Both the position numbers and the translations under genes were made by a program. This document shows, piece by piece, positions 7,865-17,148 of a stretch of 64,000 bases of DNA. Origin of the DNA: Armatimonadota bacterium (GTDB lineage Bacteria; Armatimonadota; Fimbriimonadia; Fimbriimonadales; Fimbriimonadaceae); contig JAGQUX010000002.1 of the NCBI GenBank assembly GCA_020438215.1, positions 62,001 to 126,000 on the forward strand, written 5' to 3'. The stretch's first letter is position 1, and the number at the start of each line of letters is the position of its first letter. Under the pieces are notes generated by a model. The model was not told the origin of the DNA, searched no databases, and worked only from the letters and a program-made list of their open reading frames with translations.

Positions 7865-10451
7865 AGAGGCGGTTGAGCGGATCATTATTCGGTTAGAGAA
7901 GAAGTGCTTCCGCTCAGTTGGCGATTTTGTCAAGCCACTGTTTGAGAATCAGGTGTTTGCCGATGACGGCTTGGCTCGCTTTGCACGAATCGTCGAAGCC
8001 CAGGCAACACCCGGGAATCTGATTTCGGCGATGGAGATGAATCCGCTGATGGCGCGGATTGCCGCCGATCTGATCTCTTATTCTCCGCAGCTGTCCAACC
8101 TTCTCGTTCAGAACCCGGAGATGATGTCGGTACTGCTAGATCCACAACAGATGGAGCATCAGCTTGATGTCGCTGATGTCATGGCAGAAGGGGAACGTTT
8201 GCTCCTGAATTCGATCAGTTATGCCCATAAACTTGATCGTATCCGGTATCTGAAGCAGTTGGTAACGGTTAAGATCGCCGCACTTGATTTGGCGAATCTT
8301 CTCCCCCAGGAGCAGATTTGGAAATCACTCAATGACCTTGCAGAAGGGGTGTTGTCTCTGATTCGGACGGTGGTTTGGGAGGAGATTGCGAGTAAAGCAG
8401 AAATCGAAGTGGAATGCCCCGTTGCGATTGTGGGTATGGGTAAGTTTGGTGGTCAGGAGATTAACTATTCCTCTGATTTGGACCTTGTTTTTGTGATCCG
8501 TGATGATGCGGATGAAAGATTAGAAAAACTGGGCTTGAAATTTGCAGAAAGACTGCGTGCCGCTCTTGCCGATCACATGGGGCGCGGAGATTTGTACCGC
8601 GTGGATTTGCGGTTGAGACCTTTTGGCTCACAAGGGCCAATGGTGAGCCGAATGAAGTCGGTCGAGAACTACTATCAGAATTACGCCGAGCCGTGGGAGC
8701 ATCTGGCCATGATTCGCTCGCGGATTGTGGGGGATGTTGGTGGAATTGCGGAGCGATGGGAGGTGCTTCGTCAGTCCATAGTTTTTCGAGGGGCGCGGTC
8801 AGAAGGGGTTCTCGATAGCTTGCAGAAGATGCGGGCGCGGATCGACAACCTGACCACTCAGCAAGATCTCAAACGGGGGCCAGGCGGGATTCGAGATGTG
8901 GAGTTTCTCACTCAGACCTTCCAAATGCTGGCGGGGCACCGGGAAGAATCTCTAAAAATCAAAGGCACGATCCCTGCAGTCAATGCTCTTCGAACAGCAA
9001 GGCTCCTCCCGCCGGATGCAGCAAGCGACTTGATTGAAAGCTACCGATTCTTGCGCCAACTGGAGCACCGCTGCCAAATCATTGGCGGGCTTCAAACTCA
9101 CGAACTTCCTCCAGATGACCAGTCGCGGCTGCTCATTGCGAATTCGCTCGGCATGACCGGGGTGAGTGCCTTGATGACGACGATTGATCACCACCGGACA
9201 AGGACGCGGCGATGGTATGAGGAAGGGTATCGCTTTTCGTCCACGCCGAAGGAAGAAGGGAATCCGATTGTTCGGGATTGGCTTTCCGCTTTACCGGGCA
9301 AGGATCAGTTTTTTGCCAGTCTTGTCAGAAACCGCGAAAGCGCGGAAATGGCGGAGAGGATTGTTCGATTTGCCCCGGCTCTGATTCCTTCGCTTAAATC
9401 GAGTGTCTTTCTGACGGAGCAAGTTTTCTCTGGAGAAATTTTGGATTCGAGCATTGCGTCCGATCGTTTCGCTGGTTTTGCAAAGAACTGGGATGCCCTG
9501 CTGTTTGCGAAATCGGTGAGGAACGGTTGGGCATTGGAATGCCTCCGGTTTGTGCTCGGTAGAGAAGATTTGGGTTGTGGGCTCGCGGCTCACTATGATG
9601 CGGCGATCGAGGCAATGCGGTTACATTTCTGCCCAGAAGTTGATCTGGTTGGGCTGGGAAGCTATGCTGCGAACGATCTCAGTCCGGATTCGGATCTCGA
9701 TTTGATCGCCTTTGTCCCGAACGAGAGTGAGCGAGAAAAGAATGAAAAGGGGGTTCTGGATCTCATGCGCTTTGTTAAGGAACTTCGGAATCTTTCTGCT
9801 CCGATTGATCTGGATTTCCGATTACGCCCGGAAGGGCGAAAGGGACGGCTGACTGTTAGTGGGCAAGGGTTCCGAAACTATGTGCTGAGCTCGATGGAGA
9901 CCTGGGAGAGATTTGCTTTGGCTCGATCGCGGGGGATTGGAGAGTCTGATTTTGGTCAGGGTCTTTGCCGGGAGGCGGCTTACTCTCCGCCGCTGACAAA
10001 GGAGCAAATCCTGCAACTCAAGAAAATGAAGTCAAGGATTGAAAATGAGCGTGTGAATCCACTTGTTCGGTCGCGGCATTTGAAGCTTGGAACTGGCACC
10101 TTGGATGACTTGGCTTGGGCTGTGCAAATCCGTCTCTTCGCCGCGCAAGTTACAGATGCACCAGGTGATCTTGCCTCTCGAATCAAGATACTCCAGGCAA
10201 AAAATCGCATGACTCAAGATCAAGGTGACCTATTGTCGCGGGCTCATGTGCATCTGAGTCAGTTGCGGGCACGTCTCTTCTTTATCGGGGTGCCCGATGT
10301 GATTCTGCCCGAAGACCCGGCAAAGCTGGAATTGGTTGCTGAGGGGATGGGGTATGAGTCAGGTGAGGCGCTTTTAGCGGAGTATTCAGACTTGACGCGT
10401 GCAGTGAGATCAATATTGGAAGAATCGTGGGAGATTGCCTTGTCCTTATGA
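7851..10451 (+). CDS. glnE: GlnE-type glutamine synthetase adenylyltransferase/deadenylase
   Basis: An 866-residue protein with the two nucleotidyltransferase domains of GlnE. The N-terminal domain has GMGKFGGQEINYSSDLDLVF, the family signature, at about residue 195. The C-terminal domain has GLGSYAANDLSPDSDLDLIA near residue 600, where the usual GKLGGRE block has diverged but the SDLDL metal ligands remain. GlnE adenylylates and deadenylylates glutamine synthetase in response to nitrogen status. The start is taken as GTG 7851, preceded by GGAGGA at 7841-7846; the longer frame upstream would overlap nth with no ribosome site. The stop overlaps the plsY start (ATGA). Whether the divergent second domain still adenylylates is open. 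Confidence 0.88.
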   Translation: MFRDEEAVERIIIRLEKKCFRSVGDFVKPLFENQVFADDGLARFARIVEAQATPGNLISAMEMNPLMARIAADLISYSPQLSNLLVQNPEMMSVLLDPQQMEHQLDVADVMAEGERLLLNSISYAHKLDRIRYLKQLVTVKIAALDLANLLPQEQIWKSLNDLAEGVLSLIRTVVWEEIASKAEIEVECPVAIVGMGKFGGQEINYSSDLDLVFVIRDDADERLEKLGLKFAERLRAALADHMGRGDLYRVDLRLRPFGSQGPMVSRMKSVENYYQNYAEPWEHLAMIRSRIVGDVGGIAERWEVLRQSIVFRGARSEGVLDSLQKMRARIDNLTTQQDLKRGPGGIRDVEFLTQTFQMLAGHREESLKIKGTIPAVNALRTARLLPPDAASDLIESYRFLRQLEHRCQIIGGLQTHELPPDDQSRLLIANSLGMTGVSALMTTIDHHRTRTRRWYEEGYRFSSTPKEEGNPIVRDWLSALPGKDQFFASLVRNRESAEMAERIVRFAPALIPSLKSSVFLTEQVFSGEILDSSIASDRFAGFAKNWDALLFAKSVRNGWALECLRFVLGREDLGCGLAAHYDAAIEAMRLHFCPEVDLVGLGSYAANDLSPDSDLDLIAFVPNESEREKNEKGVLDLMRFVKELRNLSAPIDLDFRLRPEGRKGRLTVSGQGFRNYVLSSMETWERFALARSRGIGESDFGQGLCREAAYSPPLTKEQILQLKKMKSRIENERVNPLVRSRHLKLGTGTLDDLAWAVQIRLFAAQVTDAPGDLASRIKILQAKNRMTQDQGDLLSRAHVHLSQLRARLFFIGVPDVILPEDPAKLELVAEGMGYESGEALLAEYSDLTRAVRSILEESWEIALSL

Positions 10452-11068
10452 ACGGCTGGCTATTGATTCCACTTTCGATTCTGATTGGGTCGATTCCGTT
10501 TGGGCTCATCGTTGCGCGTTTGAAAGGCGTCGATATTCTCAAAGAAGGGAGCGGAAATATCGGGGCAACCAATGTTGGGCGGGTGATTGGCAAAGGGCCA
10601 GCGTTTGCGGTTCTGCTCCTTGATGCGTTGAAAGGCTTTGTCCCGGCTTTCTTCTTCCCGATGCTGATGACCGGAACTTGGAATGGAGTCCCTGCTGAAC
10701 AAATGGCGGGCATTTTTGGTGTGAGCGCGGCGGCTGGTCATATTTTCAGTCCATTCTTGAAATTCAAAGGTGGGAAAGGGATTGCGACAGGTCTTGGGCT
10801 TTTGCTCGGGAGTTCGCCGATTGTTGCCGGACTTGCGCTGGGGACATTCATTCTTGTTGTTGCGGTTTCGCGCATTGTGAGTTTGGCTTCGGTCGCCGCA
10901 GTAGTGGCGATGGTGGCTTCCGCTGTCTTTCTTGATCTATCAACACCGTTTGTACTTGCGTACACAGTGCTTGCTTTGCTCGTGATCTTTGCTCATCGCG
11001 GCAATATCCAAAAGCTTGTTAAGGGCGAAGAAAAGAAATTCTCATTCAAGAAATCGGGCGGAGAGTAG
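10448..11068 (+). CDS. plsY: Acyl-phosphate glycerol-3-phosphate acyltransferase
   Basis: A 206-residue inner-membrane enzyme that transfers an acyl group from acyl-phosphate to glycerol-3-phosphate, the first step of phospholipid synthesis in most bacteria. The three PlsY motifs are visible: SIPFGLIVARLKGVDI, GSGNIGATNVGR and the later GHIFSPFLKFKGGKGIATG. Five to seven membrane helices fit the family. The ATG at 10448 overlaps the glnE stop (ATGA) and gives the usual PlsY N-terminus; a GTG seven codons upstream is possible but unlikely. The basic tail (KGEEKKFSFKKSGGE) ends one base before the next gene. It heads a run of envelope genes (zinc-ribbon membrane protein, lptF/G-like, lptD-like). 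Confidence 0.93.
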   Translation: MNGWLLIPLSILIGSIPFGLIVARLKGVDILKEGSGNIGATNVGRVIGKGPAFAVLLLDALKGFVPAFFFPMLMTGTWNGVPAEQMAGIFGVSAAAGHIFSPFLKFKGGKGIATGLGLLLGSSPIVAGLALGTFILVVAVSRIVSLASVAAVVAMVASAVFLDLSTPFVLAYTVLALLVIFAHRGNIQKLVKGEEKKFSFKKSGGE

Positions 11069-11069
11069 C

Positions 11070-11864
11070 GTGCTGATCGAGCGGTTTCTTGCAAACCCGA
11101 TCCTCGCACTTTTGGGTGTTGCGTGCTGGATTCCCATTGCGATTGGTGTAATCGGGTTGATCCAGTGGATGGTGATGCAGGAAATCGATACTCTCAGCGG
11201 GATTGCCGGTGTTGGGCTTTTGCTCTGGGCCGGATTCCTGGCGGTGAACCCTCCGAACCCCATGATCGGCTATGCGACGATTGCGGTCGTCTTCATGGGA
11301 GTTATGTTTGCCGCGCCGTATCTAAGGCGAGCTAAGCAACGCGCCATGGATGCATTGGACATGGAGCAACTCGAACGCGTTTACGATAAGTTAAGGTTTC
11401 AGCCTGAAAACCATGCCATGCGATTCAAATGCGCTGAGCTTTTGATGCGGCGCGGACTCCATGCTGAGGCGATTGCACTTGCGGATAAGGCACTCCAAAA
11501 TCTTCCCAAGTCCGCTTATGCCGACGAGCATAAAGTTGTCCAGAAATGGAAGATGACCTGCGGAGTGAACTGGCAGAAAGCGGTGCGGTGTCCTTATTGT
11601 GGAGTGGAAAACGAGCCGGGCGAATTGGTGTGCTGGTCGTGCCGGCATGAGTATCTCATCACGCTGGCGCGGCGTGGCTGGGTGCCGATGGAGGTTGGTC
11701 GTCGGGTGGTGACCAGTTTGATTCTCGTTTTGGGGATGGGGATCACGGTTTGGGCGATCCCGTATGCCCCGCTTCCTGATGCGATGAAAGTTGGCTTGAT
11801 TCTGCTATTGGTCGGTTTTGGGGTCTGGTCGCTGGTAAAAACTCTGAAGGAGTTGAAAGGGTGA
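11070..11864 (+). CDS. Membrane protein with TPR-like helices and a zinc ribbon, unknown function
   Basis: A 264-residue protein I do not recognise as a named family. Three hydrophobic segments cover about residues 8-75. A soluble helical region (about 90-155) includes a TPR-like pair (FKCAELLMRRGLHAEAIALADKAL). Then comes a zinc ribbon with C-x2-C-x10-C-x2-C spacing (CPYCGVENEPGELVCWSC), and two more membrane segments end the protein. The GTG at 11070 directly follows the plsY stop. The 3' end overlaps the LptF/G-like start (GTGA), so it is embedded in an envelope-lipid operon and may act in outer-membrane biogenesis. That role is inference from position only. Confidence 0.65.
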   Translation: MLIERFLANPILALLGVACWIPIAIGVIGLIQWMVMQEIDTLSGIAGVGLLLWAGFLAVNPPNPMIGYATIAVVFMGVMFAAPYLRRAKQRAMDALDMEQLERVYDKLRFQPENHAMRFKCAELLMRRGLHAEAIALADKALQNLPKSAYADEHKVVQKWKMTCGVNWQKAVRCPYCGVENEPGELVCWSCRHEYLITLARRGWVPMEVGRRVVTSLILVLGMGITVWAIPYAPLPDAMKVGLILLLVGFGVWSLVKTLKELKG

Positions 11865-12934
11865 AGCGCCTTGATCGTTATGTGATTCGTGAACTGTTCG
11901 TGCCAACGTTCACGGGTACGGCGATTATCGCCCTGCTCTTTGCCGCGAATGAGCTGATCAATGCTTTTCAGCAATTGAACATTCAACAAGTTCCGGGAAT
12001 GGCGATAGCCCAACTCGTTTTGTTGCGGGTGCCGCTGTGGCTATCTTTTACTTTCCCGCTGGGGATTGCTCTGGGGTCGGCACTCGCGGTCTCACGTTTG
12101 GTGCGGGAAGGTGAACTGACAGCAATTCGGAGTGCGGGGGTTTCCGTACGTCGAGCTTTGCTCGGGGTATGGATAACGGCGATTTTGTTCGCGGTTGGTT
12201 CGTACTTGATCGGTGAATATGTCACTCCTCAAGCAGGGAAGAAGCACGCTCAGCTGAGCGCGGAGGCGTTTATTGTCAGTAGCCGCCCCACCTTCCAGAG
12301 CAACGTAACCTTCCGGTTGCCGCCTTACATGGTGTTCATCCGCGAGATACGGCGGATCGGCGACGACAAGCTGGCACTCAACGATGTCGTGCTGGTTGAG
12401 ATGTCGGGGCCGCGAGAGGTTGCCGTGTTTCGTGCTGAAACAGGTAACTATGTAGGGGGAAAATGGAACTTTTCTAATCCCAAAGTCTGGATGTGGCAGG
12501 GTGATAACTTGGTCGAGATTGCACGTCCGGCTGAGGTCGAATTGAACCAAGAGATTGATATTGCCGGGTTCTTTGAATCACAAAGGCCGGAGCACGTTAC
12601 GATAGAAGAACTCAAGAAGCGGATTGTGACGGGGAAGAAGGCGGGACTCAATGTTAATGAGCTGGAGATGCAGTTGCAATCGCGGTATGCATTGCCCGTT
12701 TCCTGTGTGATTTTTGCTATGCTGAGCGTGGTTTTGGCATTCCGATTCTCCAAGGCAAGCGCATTCCAAGGGCTCATGCTCAGCTTCTCAATGGCGCTGA
12801 TTTATTACAACGTCCACGTTGTTGCCATCACGATTTTTGGCCCGAACCGGTGGGTTCCGGCGGTGCTGGCTCCTTGGCTTCCGGTTGCGGCGTTTGCGAT
12901 TGCAGCTTTCATCGGGATGTGGAGGCTGGAATGA
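11861..12934 (+). CDS. LptF/LptG family lipopolysaccharide export permease
   Basis: A 357-residue permease of the YjgP/YjgQ (LptF/LptG) family. It opens with the family's typical LDRYVIRELFVPTF block before the first helix, has three N-terminal membrane helices, a periplasmic beta-jellyroll region (about residues 125-245, from QLSAEAFIVSSRPTF onward) and three C-terminal helices. The protein forms the inner-membrane part of the machine that pulls LPS out of the membrane with the LptB ATPase. Only one copy is present here, so the partner permease and LptB must lie elsewhere. The GTG start at 11861 overlaps the previous gene, and the stop overlaps the lptD-like ATG. F and G cannot be told apart by eye. 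Confidence 0.88.
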   Translation: MKRLDRYVIRELFVPTFTGTAIIALLFAANELINAFQQLNIQQVPGMAIAQLVLLRVPLWLSFTFPLGIALGSALAVSRLVREGELTAIRSAGVSVRRALLGVWITAILFAVGSYLIGEYVTPQAGKKHAQLSAEAFIVSSRPTFQSNVTFRLPPYMVFIREIRRIGDDKLALNDVVLVEMSGPREVAVFRAETGNYVGGKWNFSNPKVWMWQGDNLVEIARPAEVELNQEIDIAGFFESQRPEHVTIEELKKRIVTGKKAGLNVNELEMQLQSRYALPVSCVIFAMLSVVLAFRFSKASAFQGLMLSFSMALIYYNVHVVAITIFGPNRWVPAVLAPWLPVAAFAIAAFIGMWRLE

Positions 12935-15159
12935 GGGCTTTGGTTCTTCCTCTTGTTTTGCTGAGTGGAGTTGCTTACGGGCAAGATCACCTGCAGAACG
13001 AGTCTCCGCTACTCCAACAGAATCAGGGAGGCGTGCTGCCGGGTGGCGATCCCGGGCTTTCTCAGGAGTTGCAAGTCAAAGCGGGCAAGTTCCGAATTGT
13101 TGGTGATAAGTCGGTTTGGGAAAACGGTGTTGAACTGATCTACCGTGGCTACAAAATGACCGGCGATCGAATCGAGGCCGATTCCAAACGCGAATACTTT
13201 GAAATCACGAATGGACGGGTTGTTGGAAGTACGGAAGTTGCGAACGGTGAATTTGTAACGGTCAATTTCAAAACAGAAACTTATACTTTTCGTGGCGGAA
13301 AAGCAACTATTGTTCCTGAACGCACAAACGGATTGACAACCGGGCCATTCTATTCTTCCGCTGGTTCTGGCTCGCTGGAGACAACGCACTATCACGTCGA
13401 GAACGGGAATTTGACTCCTTGCGATTTGGAGCATCCGCATATCAATTTTGCCGTTGGATCTGCGGATGTTGTGCCGGGCAAGAGCCTGAAAATGAAGAAT
13501 GTAAAGTTTCAGGTTGGAGGACGGACAATCCTCGATATCCCGAACCTGTACATCCCTCTTTTGAACGACCGCCCTCGGTATTTGCCCGAAGTAGGGCAGT
13601 CACAGGATGAAGGCTACTATCTCAAGTCTCGCTATGTCGTGCCAATGAAGGGGGATGACAACTTGGATACACGTCTTGATCTCATGACGCGCTTGGGCGT
13701 TGGGATTGGCGGTGACTACAACTACTCCACCGATGCGATGGTGGGGGCTGTTGGTGTTTATTCCATCATCGGGCCGGGGAATACGCAGGTCGGCAAGGTT
13801 CAGCACCGCCAGCAGATCGGTTCCGGACAACTGACATTGGACGCAAACGTTAATCGAAACAACTATCTGACCGCGCCGAACACAACGATTTTCAATGGAC
13901 GAAGCCAGTATTCAATCAGCAATGGATCGGGGCTGACGAACTTTGGCTACTCGCGCAATAGCTCGGATATCGGGCAGTTTTCGAGTTTGTCAGAGAGCTT
14001 CTCGTTCTCGGATAGCCGGGCAACACAGGGCGGATTTCGCTCCGATTTGAGCGTTAACCAAAACCGCTCAGCGAGCAAATCGGCAGGAACGACACTCTCG
14101 GAAAGTGATCGAATCGATGTTCGATATATGGGATCGCAAGAGATGCGTTCGCTCCGTGCTGAGCTTTTGTATCAGCGCAGCATCCCGGTCGGGGCAACCA
14201 CGAACTTTACACGGGGGAGTGACATCACGCCGCTTTTGACTCTGCGGAGCGACACGGGCAAGATGTTTGGCAATTCAATTGGTCGGAGTTGGCCGGTGAA
14301 CTTTGCCGCATCGTTCGGTCAGTTGCAAGATCCTGGCTTGACCGAACCGGTAACGCGAACAACTTTCGAAGCCAATGCTCGCCGCTCGGAGCGACTCAGC
14401 ACCAAGACCACCCTCAACTGGGATGGGCGTTTTTCGCAGGGGGTAACCAGCGATGACACTGCTCAGTATGTGATTGGGTACGGGGCAAACCTGGCCCATC
14501 AATTCGGGCGAAATTCGGATTTGCGGCTGGATTACCGACGGCTTCGGCAGTTTGGCTTCTCTCCCTTGGCGATTGACCGCATCGGTCGCAACGATGCGAT
14601 GAACCTGAATATGAATCTTGGGATGGGGCGAGGCTGGACGGCAACCGCGAGCACGGGCTATGACTTCCGGTTGGGCTCAACAGGGCAGGTTCCTTGGCAA
14701 CTGGTGAATGTTCTTTCGCAGTATCGGAGCGGCAATTCGCGGTTCCAATTCGGAGCGGTGTACGACACTTTCAATCAGAATTGGAGCACTCTGCGGGCGG
14801 ATTCACTCTTCTCAATCGGCGATACAGATATCGCCGCTGCGGTTCGTTATGATGGTCGGCGATCTGTTTGGTCGGCGGCGAGCTTGCAAGTAGAGGGATT
14901 CAAAGCCGGACGGCTCAGCACTGATTTTCTGCTGAGTTACAACGGATACAGCAAACAGTTTGATGCTCAGCAGTATGTGTTCACCTATGATATGCACTGC
15001 ACCGAGGCAGTTCTGGAGTTCACCGATTTCAAAGCGGGATTCCGGAGTGGACGCCAGATTGCGTTCTATTTCCGCATCAAGGCGTTGCCATTTGGTCGAG
15101 ATTTTGGGCTTGGTCGGCAAGGTCAGGCGATTGGTGGCGTAGGCGGGTTTGGCCGCTAG
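12931..15159 (+). CDS. lptD: LptD/OstA-like outer-membrane LPS assembly protein
   Basis: A 742-residue exported protein: signal peptide MRALVLPLVLLSGVAYG, then an OstA-like beta-jellyroll (about residues 45-150; VWENGVELIYRGYKMTGDRI resembles the repeat that binds LPS), a linker with TPCDLEHPHINF typical of the LptD plug, and a long C-terminal region of alternating beta strands and polar loops typical of an outer-membrane barrel. Start: ATG 12931, which overlaps the LptF/G stop (ATGA) and gives a good signal peptide; the frame further upstream lies within that gene. The cysteine pairs of E. coli LptD are not conserved, as is usual outside Proteobacteria. Together with the permease this marks a diderm cell envelope. 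Confidence 0.85.
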   Translation: MRALVLPLVLLSGVAYGQDHLQNESPLLQQNQGGVLPGGDPGLSQELQVKAGKFRIVGDKSVWENGVELIYRGYKMTGDRIEADSKREYFEITNGRVVGSTEVANGEFVTVNFKTETYTFRGGKATIVPERTNGLTTGPFYSSAGSGSLETTHYHVENGNLTPCDLEHPHINFAVGSADVVPGKSLKMKNVKFQVGGRTILDIPNLYIPLLNDRPRYLPEVGQSQDEGYYLKSRYVVPMKGDDNLDTRLDLMTRLGVGIGGDYNYSTDAMVGAVGVYSIIGPGNTQVGKVQHRQQIGSGQLTLDANVNRNNYLTAPNTTIFNGRSQYSISNGSGLTNFGYSRNSSDIGQFSSLSESFSFSDSRATQGGFRSDLSVNQNRSASKSAGTTLSESDRIDVRYMGSQEMRSLRAELLYQRSIPVGATTNFTRGSDITPLLTLRSDTGKMFGNSIGRSWPVNFAASFGQLQDPGLTEPVTRTTFEANARRSERLSTKTTLNWDGRFSQGVTSDDTAQYVIGYGANLAHQFGRNSDLRLDYRRLRQFGFSPLAIDRIGRNDAMNLNMNLGMGRGWTATASTGYDFRLGSTGQVPWQLVNVLSQYRSGNSRFQFGAVYDTFNQNWSTLRADSLFSIGDTDIAAAVRYDGRRSVWSAASLQVEGFKAGRLSTDFLLSYNGYSKQFDAQQYVFTYDMHCTEAVLEFTDFKAGFRSGRQIAFYFRIKALPFGRDFGLGRQGQAIGGVGGFGR

Positions 15160-15174
15160 GCGACATAATAGGCC

Positions 15175-17148
15175 ATGCTCGGATTCCTGCTCATTCTCGC
15201 GTTCTGCGCGGTGGTGGCTCTCGCTTTCTTTGGGGTGATGTCCCGATTGAAGTCGGATTGGGATCCGGCGGAACAGCTGGGCTGGAGCGGCTTGATTGGA
15301 CTCGGTTCGGTGGGGTTGGTGACGTTGTTTGTTGGCTTACTTCCGAACGGCTTACGTTGGGGATTTGCCGCGATTGTTGTGGCGGTTCTAGGAATCGGTA
15401 CGGCAACGTTCAAATCGTGGGATCGGAGTCTGCTGAAATTCGATGGGCGGAAGAATCTAGGGGTAGTTGCTCTCTTTGGGTTATTGCTGTTGTTTCCGCT
15501 CGTGGCTTCTTTGAGTCCAAGCACAACGATGGATTGGGATTCGATTGCCTATCATCTGGCGGTTCCGAAGATGTGGCTCCAGGATGGACAAATCCACAAG
15601 GTGCTTAATCTACATCACAGTAATTTTCCATTTTCGATAGATAACTTATACATATGGGGTCTCGCGCTTGGGGGTGAAGCGGGAGCGAAGGCGTTCTCAT
15701 TTGCAATCTTGGTATTTGGTGTGTTGGCGGTTTATGGCACGGCGCGGCGTTGTTTTCCTGATTCACAATTTGCGGGTTTGGCGGCAGGTCTGATCTTTGC
15801 CGGATCACCGGTTGTGCTCTGGGAATCGGGCACGGCATACATTGATGTCGCGCATGGCCTGTACGCAGGATTAGGTGTCTTCGCCCTGGGTGAGTTCCTG
15901 CTCAAAACCCAGCGGGAAGAAGCGGTTGAGAAATCGCTTTGGCTTGCGGTGCTGGGTTTGGGTTTCGCCGCGGGAACCAAATACACGGGGCTCCAAGCGA
16001 TCTTTGCCGCCGCGTTGGTAGCGTTCCTGTTCCTGATTCGAACTCCGAAAGTGGCGATTAAAACGGCTTTGGTGGTTGGAGTTGGGGCGTTCCTGGTGGC
16101 ATCCCCTTGGTACATCAAGACAACGGTTTACACGGGCAATCCGGTCTATCCGTTCTTCTACGACAAGTTGGGCGGCGAGAACTGGGGGGAATGGCATTCG
16201 GAAATTTATCAGGATGAGCAGCGGTCTTTTGGGGTGGCTCCGGGTCAGCCGCGAAACTTTGCTGACATCGGTCATGCGGTGTTGGGGCTTGTTTATCAGC
16301 CGGGGCGATATGTAAACCCAGGGCAGACGGCGGGGGCTGGTTTCCCGACCGGGGCGGTTGGGTTTGCCGCGATGGTCGCTCTGTTTGCCGGGGCGGCGAT
16401 GGGAGGCTCAGATCGCCGGGTGAAGTTCTCTCTCGCTTGGTGCGGGATGATCCTGCTGATGTGGTTCGTGCTCAGTCAGCAGAGCCGTTACTTGACCATG
16501 ATCGTGGTTCCTGCGGCTCTGATTGCGCCGAGTTTGATGCGGGATAAGAACTGGCGATACGGTGCGCTGGCGGTAGCAGGAGTTCAATGCTTTTACACTC
16601 TGTTCATGCTACAGAAGATGCAGCTCACGACCCAGCTCAAGGTTCTTACTGGGCAAATCGAGCGTGATGCGTATGTCGCCGCTAGCACTCCTTTTGCAGA
16701 GTCCGCGAAGGTATTGAACGCAAACCCCGCTTATACAAAAATCGCTTTATATGAAGAAGTTTTTGGGTTTTATTTGGATAAATCGTATATCTGGGCGAAC
16801 CCTGGGCATGGCACCGCTGCGCCATGCCTGGAAGCGGAAAACGGTGCGGATTACGCCGATAAGATGAAAGCTCTCGGCTATGACACGGTCTACCTCAATC
16901 GGCAGTTTTGGCCACGGAGGGATGAGAACTCTACGCCGGAAAATCTGGCCGCGTGGACAGCCACAACTGACCGATGGATGGAAGCGGCTGGTCTGATCCC
17001 GGGTGAGGCTTACTCACCCGAAGAGATCGAAGTCATGAAGACCGATCCAAACTTGTACTATCGCTATCTGCTTGCCGATGCAGTGCGGTCTGGCAGGCTG
17101 ATTCCTCAGGAAGAGGTTGGACCAGGGATCATCATTACAATTAACTAG
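15175..17148 (+). CDS. GT39-like polytopic glycosyltransferase
   Basis: A 657-residue inner-membrane protein with about eleven hydrophobic segments and a short soluble C-terminal domain. The first periplasmic loop has MDWDSIAYHLAVPKMW, matching the GT39/ArnT (PMT_2) pattern in which an acidic residue in the first loop is catalytic. A short HHSNFPFSIDNLY block follows, also typical. Such enzymes transfer sugars from polyprenyl-phosphate donors to lipid A, protein or glycans. It begins 15 bases after the LptD-like gene. The 3' end shares a CTAG quartet with the convergent gene. Codons around 16803-16830 contain a long palindrome inside the coding sequence. The acceptor is unknown. Confidence 0.75.
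   Translation: MLGFLLILAFCAVVALAFFGVMSRLKSDWDPAEQLGWSGLIGLGSVGLVTLFVGLLPNGLRWGFAAIVVAVLGIGTATFKSWDRSLLKFDGRKNLGVVALFGLLLLFPLVASLSPSTTMDWDSIAYHLAVPKMWLQDGQIHKVLNLHHSNFPFSIDNLYIWGLALGGEAGAKAFSFAILVFGVLAVYGTARRCFPDSQFAGLAAGLIFAGSPVVLWESGTAYIDVAHGLYAGLGVFALGEFLLKTQREEAVEKSLWLAVLGLGFAAGTKYTGLQAIFAAALVAFLFLIRTPKVAIKTALVVGVGAFLVASPWYIKTTVYTGNPVYPFFYDKLGGENWGEWHSEIYQDEQRSFGVAPGQPRNFADIGHAVLGLVYQPGRYVNPGQTAGAGFPTGAVGFAAMVALFAGAAMGGSDRRVKFSLAWCGMILLMWFVLSQQSRYLTMIVVPAALIAPSLMRDKNWRYGALAVAGVQCFYTLFMLQKMQLTTQLKVLTGQIERDAYVAASTPFAESAKVLNANPAYTKIALYEEVFGFYLDKSYIWANPGHGTAAPCLEAENGADYADKMKALGYDTVYLNRQFWPRRDENSTPENLAAWTATTDRWMEAAGLIPGEAYSPEEIEVMKTDPNLYYRYLLADAVRSGRLIPQEEVGPGIIITIN

Noticed and set aside
16803-16830. 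Perfect palindrome GGCATGGC...GCCATGCC inside the GT39-like gene
   Set aside because: It resembles the intergenic palindromes in style but not in sequence, keeps the reading frame and may simply encode the local residues; a single copy is not evidence of an inserted element.
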